The notes under the pieces: model-generated
Database searches by the model: none
What the model was told of the DNA's origin: nothing
What the model saw: the letters and a program-made list of their open reading frames with translations, nothing else
Assembly: GCF_029210375.1 (NCBI RefSeq)
Contig: NZ_JARGER010000037.1
Location: 231,342-295,341 of the forward strand
DNA from: Nocardioides sp. YIM 152315
GTDB lineage: Bacteria > Actinomycetota > Actinomycetes > Propionibacteriales > Nocardioidaceae
Direction of reading: 5' to 3'
DNA: 64,000 bases
Shown here: in pieces, positions 62,119 through 64,000 of the stretch
Numbering within the stretch: the first letter of the stretch is position 1
How the letters are laid out: every line of letters begins with the position of its first letter
Program-made: the position numbers and the translations under genes

Positions 62119-63587
62119 CGGATCACCGCCTCCATCACTGCCTTGGCGATCGGACCGCCGAGCAGGCCGCCGGCAATCTCGTCGCGCGGGATGTCGGACT
62201 TCTGGATCATCACGGCCACCGCGACCTCCGGGTTGTCGGCCGGGGCGAACGAGATGAACCAGGCGTACGGCGAGCGCTCGCTCTGGCCGGTCTGCGCGGT
62301 GCCGGTCTTGCCGGCGACGTCGATGCCGGGGATCGCGGCGGGGGACGCCGTGCCGCTGTCGACGGTGGAGACCATCAGCTCGGTGACCTCGTTCGCGGCC
62401 GTGGCCGACACCGCCTGCGAGAGCTCCTCCGGGTCGGTCTTGTCGAGCACGTTGAGGTCGGCCGCCTGCTCCTCGTCGACGAGGTAGGGCTTCATCACGG
62501 TGCCGTCGTTGGCGAGCCCGGCCGCGACCATCGCCATCTGCAGCGGTGTCGCGGACACGTCGAACTGCCCGAAGCCCGTCATTCCCAGCTGCGCCTCGTC
62601 GACGCCCTCGGGGAACTGGGAGATCGCCTGCGGCGACAGGTCGTCGAAGTAGTGCTGGTTGAAGCCGAAGCCCTCCGCGGTCTTCTCCATGTCCTCGGCC
62701 CCGACCTCGCCGGCGATCTGGGCGAAGGAGGTGTTGCAGGAGTTCTCCATCGCCTGGGCGAACGGGATCTTGCTCCCGTTGGCGCCGCACGAGCGCCCCT
62801 CGTTGTCGATCTGGCCGGTCGGGCCGTGCGTCAGCGGGAGCTGGTAGGTCACGCCGCCGGGCACCTGCGAGTCGGCGTCGTAGAGCCCCTTGTCGATCGC
62901 GGCAGCCGCGGTCACGACCTTGAACGTCGAGCCCGGTGGCAGGCGGGTCTGGATCGCGCGGTTGAGCAGCGGCTCGGACGGGTCCTCGTTGAGCTGCTTG
63001 GACTTCTTCGTCACGGCGCCGAGGTCGTGGGAGGCGAGCTGGTTGGGGTCGTAGGTCGGGAGCGAGACCATCGCCAGGACCTTGCCGGTGTTGGGCTCCA
63101 GCGCCACCACGGAGCCCTCGATGTCGCCGCCGAGCGCCTTCAGCCCGTCGTACGCCGCCTGCTGCGCCGCCGGGTTGATCGTCAGGCCCACGTTGCCGCC
63201 CTGGGCCGGCTTCCCGCCGAGCAGGTCCAGCAGGTTGGTCACGAACAGCCGCGGGTCGTCGCCGGAGAGCACGCCGTTCCTGGTCTGCTCGATGCCGGTG
63301 GCGCCGAAGTAGGAGAAGTAGCCGGTGATCGGCGCGTAGACGAACGGCTTGGGATAGGTGCGCTGGAACTTGTACTCGTCGTCGGCCTCGACGCTCTCGG
63401 CGACGGGCGTGCGGCCGACCAGGATCGCGCCGCGCTCCTGGGAGTACGACGCCACCTGGACCCGCCGGTTGCGCGGGTCGTCGTTGAGGGCGCCCGCCTT
63501 CCAGTACTGCACGTAGGTCGCGTTGATCATCAGCGCGAGGAAGAGCAGCAGGCAGAAGATCGAGACGGTGCGGATCGGCTTGTTCAC
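62115..63587 (-). CDS. pbpA: Class B penicillin-binding protein PbpA
   Basis: 490 residues. One N-terminal membrane helix (VSIFCLLLFLALMINATYVQYW) is followed by the dimerisation/pedestal domain and the transpeptidase with STFK (about 220), SCN in AMENSCNTSFAQ and KTGTA (about 429). It makes peptide cross-links with its SEDS partner in elongation or division. ATG start overlapping the rodA/ftsW stop by 4 nt, so the two are translationally coupled. Confidence 0.95.
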   Translation of the reverse strand: MNKPIRTVSIFCLLLFLALMINATYVQYWKAGALNDDPRNRRVQVASYSQERGAILVGRTPVAESVEADDEYKFQRTYPKPFVYAPITGYFSYFGATGIEQTRNGVLSGDDPRLFVTNLLDLLGGKPAQGGNVGLTINPAAQQAAYDGLKALGGDIEGSVVALEPNTGKVLAMVSLPTYDPNQLASHDLGAVTKKSKQLNEDPSEPLLNRAIQTRLPPGSTFKVVTAAAAIDKGLYDADSQVPGGVTYQLPLTHGPTGQIDNEGRSCGANGSKIPFAQAMENSCNTSFAQIAGEVGAEDMEKTAEGFGFNQHYFDDLSPQAISQFPEGVDEAQLGMTGFGQFDVSATPLQMAMVAAGLANDGTVMKPYLVDEEQAADLNVLDKTDPEELSQAVSATAANEVTELMVSTVDSGTASPAAIPGIDVAGKTGTAQTGQSERSPYAWFISFAPADNPEVAVAVMIQKSDIPRDEIAGGLLGGPIAKAVMEAVIR

Positions 63588-64000
63588 GACGTTCCTCCCA
63601 GACGCACGACCTGGGTGGCGTCCTCGCTGAAGGCCGCGGTGTCGTCGGAGACGGTGGGCAGCGGCCGCCGCGCCTGGTCGGAGATGCGCAGCAGCACCGC
63701 GACGATCACCCAGTTGGCGACCAGCGACGAGCCGCCGTACGCGAGGAAGGGCGTGGTCAGGCCGGTGATCGGGATCAGCCCGGTGACGCCGCCGGCGACA
63801 ACGAAGACCTGCAGCGCGATCGCACTGCCCAGGCCGGTGGCGACGAGCTTGCCGAAGCCGTCGCGGCAGATCAGCGCCGTGCGCAGAGCCCGCTCGACGA
63901 TGAGGCCGTACATCATCAGCACCGCGATCAGGGCGGTCAGGCCGAGCTCCTCGCCGATGGAGGCGAGGATGAAGTCGGACTCCGCGAACGGCACCCGGTC
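63584..64000 (-). CDS. rodA: FtsW/RodA/SpoVE (SEDS) glycosyltransferase, 5' end outside window
   Basis: Only the C-terminal about 138 residues are present; the frame runs off the right edge as D-R-V-P-F-A-E-S-D-F-I. VPFAESDFILASIGEELG and GVTGLIPITGLTTPFLAYGGSSLVANWVIVAVLLRIS are SEDS signatures. SEDS proteins polymerise glycan strands from lipid II with a class B PBP, here PbpA. The pairing with pbpA, pknA and pknB matches mycobacterial rodA (Rv0017c). Confidence 0.92.
   Translation of the reverse strand, partial: DRVPFAESDFILASIGEELGLTALIAVLMMYGLIVERALRTALICRDGFGKLVATGLGSAIALQVFVVAGGVTGLIPITGLTTPFLAYGGSSLVANWVIVAVLLRISDQARRPLPTVSDDTAAFSEDATQVVRLGGTS

Overview
The window is a high-GC actinobacterial chromosome segment centred on the replication origin. 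Very high third-position GC, many GTG starts, leaderless genes and gene content and order like the mycobacterial/streptomycete origin region point to an actinobacterium; a Nocardioides-type organism (Nocardioidaceae) is my best inference, not a proof. Genes left of dnaA (rpmH to parB) run on the minus strand and genes right of it (dnaN to gyrA) on the plus strand, as expected for two forks leaving an origin near 38.3-40.8 kb.

Left part (1-20 kb): the rplI-rpsR-ssb-rpsF operon (minus), a membrane Ser/Thr kinase, a PLP dehydratase and endonuclease IV (plus), a small orphan gene and an oxidoreductase (minus). Then comes an accessory cassette (6.4-11.7 kb, minus): sigma factor, small protein, cytoplasmic-looking subtilase with an 18-bp tandem repeat, and a TPR-CHAT (caspase-like) protein whose frame is broken once. 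It is followed by a FemAB-like transferase with an alanine-racemase-like protein, a GT87-type membrane glycosyltransferase with a bifunctional PBP, and padR-ino1. The S6/SSB/S18/L9, GT87/PBP and PadR/Ino1 genes correspond to one conserved mycobacterial block.

Origin-left part (20-38 kb): pcnA, DUF6049, murJ, a separate pseudokinase gene, sigM with a putative anti-sigma gene, trxB-trxA, a GNAT, alaA, an acyltransferase, then parB-parA-rsmG-jag-yidC-yidD-rnpA-rpmH. Two parS sites lie in parA and rsmG. trxB has a SigR-like promoter match.

Origin and right part (38-50 kb): dnaA with DnaA-box-like sites on both sides, dnaN, gnd, recF, a DUF721/DciA gene, gyrB, gyrA, a DUF3566 protein, tRNA-Ile, a 41-residue DLW-39-type gene and tRNA-Ala.

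Right end (50.8-64 kb): a small accessory pocket behind tRNA-Ala (hypothetical gene and vapBC), SURF1, DUF3817, patatin and acyltransferase genes, a helical-repeat membrane-anchored protein, ppiA, a rhomboid protease with a zinc-finger head, a crgA gene that looks internally duplicated, DUF881, and the growth/division cluster pknB-pknA-pbpA-rodA/ftsW, the last gene cut by the window edge.

Most of the window is housekeeping. The strongest candidate for an under-described system is the sigma factor/small protein/subtilase/CHAT cassette. Secondary points are the duplicated CrgA, a dispersed palindromic repeat, hairpin elements between genes, and several leaderless promoters with the -10 box 6-8 nt before the start codon.
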